The notes under the pieces are model-generated. The model had not been told where the DNA came from. It saw only the letters and a list, made by a program, of their open reading frames with translations, and ran no database searches. From the NCBI GenBank assembly GCA_964614855.1, contig CAZTMX010000061.1, forward strand, positions 1 to 15,010: a DNA stretch of 15,010 nucleotides, read 5' to 3'. The position numbers and the translations under genes are program-made. The DNA is from CAWJHE01 sp964614855 (GTDB lineage Bacteria > Chloroflexota > Anaerolineae > Anaerolineales > UBA4823). Below, in pieces: positions 14,991 through 15,010 of the stretch; position 1 is the stretch's first letter; each line of letters begins with the position of its first letter.

Positions 14991-15010
14991 CTGTCGGCTG
15001 GTGGTGACCA

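Noticed and set aside
14991..15010. Start of a tRNA or rRNA after the strong promoter
   Set aside because: Only 20 bases remain and no tRNA or rRNA signature can be recognised.
1..15010. CRISPR arrays, insertion sequences, prophage genes
   Set aside because: No regularly spaced repeats, transposase, integrase or phage structural gene was seen in any frame.

Overview
The window looks like a draft or metagenome-derived bacterial contig. A likely source is an anaerobic, fermentative Chloroflexota (Anaerolineae-type) bacterium. That placement is inferred from gene content: a tungsten-type aldehyde oxidoreductase operon, a cytoplasmic GH3 glycosidase with a C-terminal tail, a lipoprotein with a Pro/Thr-rich linker, and a secreted M6 metalloprotease. 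No marker gene proves it. A run of 100 N at 2035-2134 is flanked by two identical 55-bp copies, so the gap is probably an assembly joint and not missing DNA.

Left part (1-1900, minus strand): an oxidative-stress operon. A PerR-type Fur repressor (1407-1844) is followed 80 bp downstream by catalase-peroxidase katG (1-1326, cut by the window edge, 442 codons present). A perfect 19-bp palindrome of Per-box type lies over the predicted transcription start of perR, next to a perfect TATAAT. This suggests an autoregulated, peroxide-inducible perR-katG unit.

Centre-left (2206-5598, plus strand): an HSL/alpha-beta-hydrolase-fold-3 esterase, then a GH3 beta-glucosidase-type enzyme with no signal peptide and a C-terminal tail of about 140 residues.

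Centre (5676-10077, plus strand): the most interesting block. Five genes are packed with gaps of 2-3 nt or a 4-nt overlap: a 100-residue membrane protein, a DUF362 protein with a cysteine-rich C-terminal half, an AOR-family tungsten/molybdenum oxidoreductase, a 2x[4Fe-4S] ferredoxin and a MoaD/ThiS-like sulfur carrier ending in Gly-Gly. This reads as a self-contained aldehyde or other low-potential oxidoreductase module. It would comprise the catalytic subunit, its electron carrier, a dedicated carrier for pterin dithiolene sulfur, and two accessory proteins of unknown role.

Right part (10102-14276, minus strand): two exported hydrolases, each with its own signals. A large secreted M6 (immune inhibitor A-like) metalloprotease is followed by a hairpin terminator. 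Then an extended -10 promoter precedes a calcineurin-like metallophosphoesterase lipoprotein.

Right edge (14301-15010): an AT-rich intergenic stretch, then a promoter whose transcript would begin with a 17-bp hairpin and lead into a 66-residue unknown protein. After that comes a near-consensus sigma70 promoter (TTGACA-16-TATAAT) pointing out of the window.
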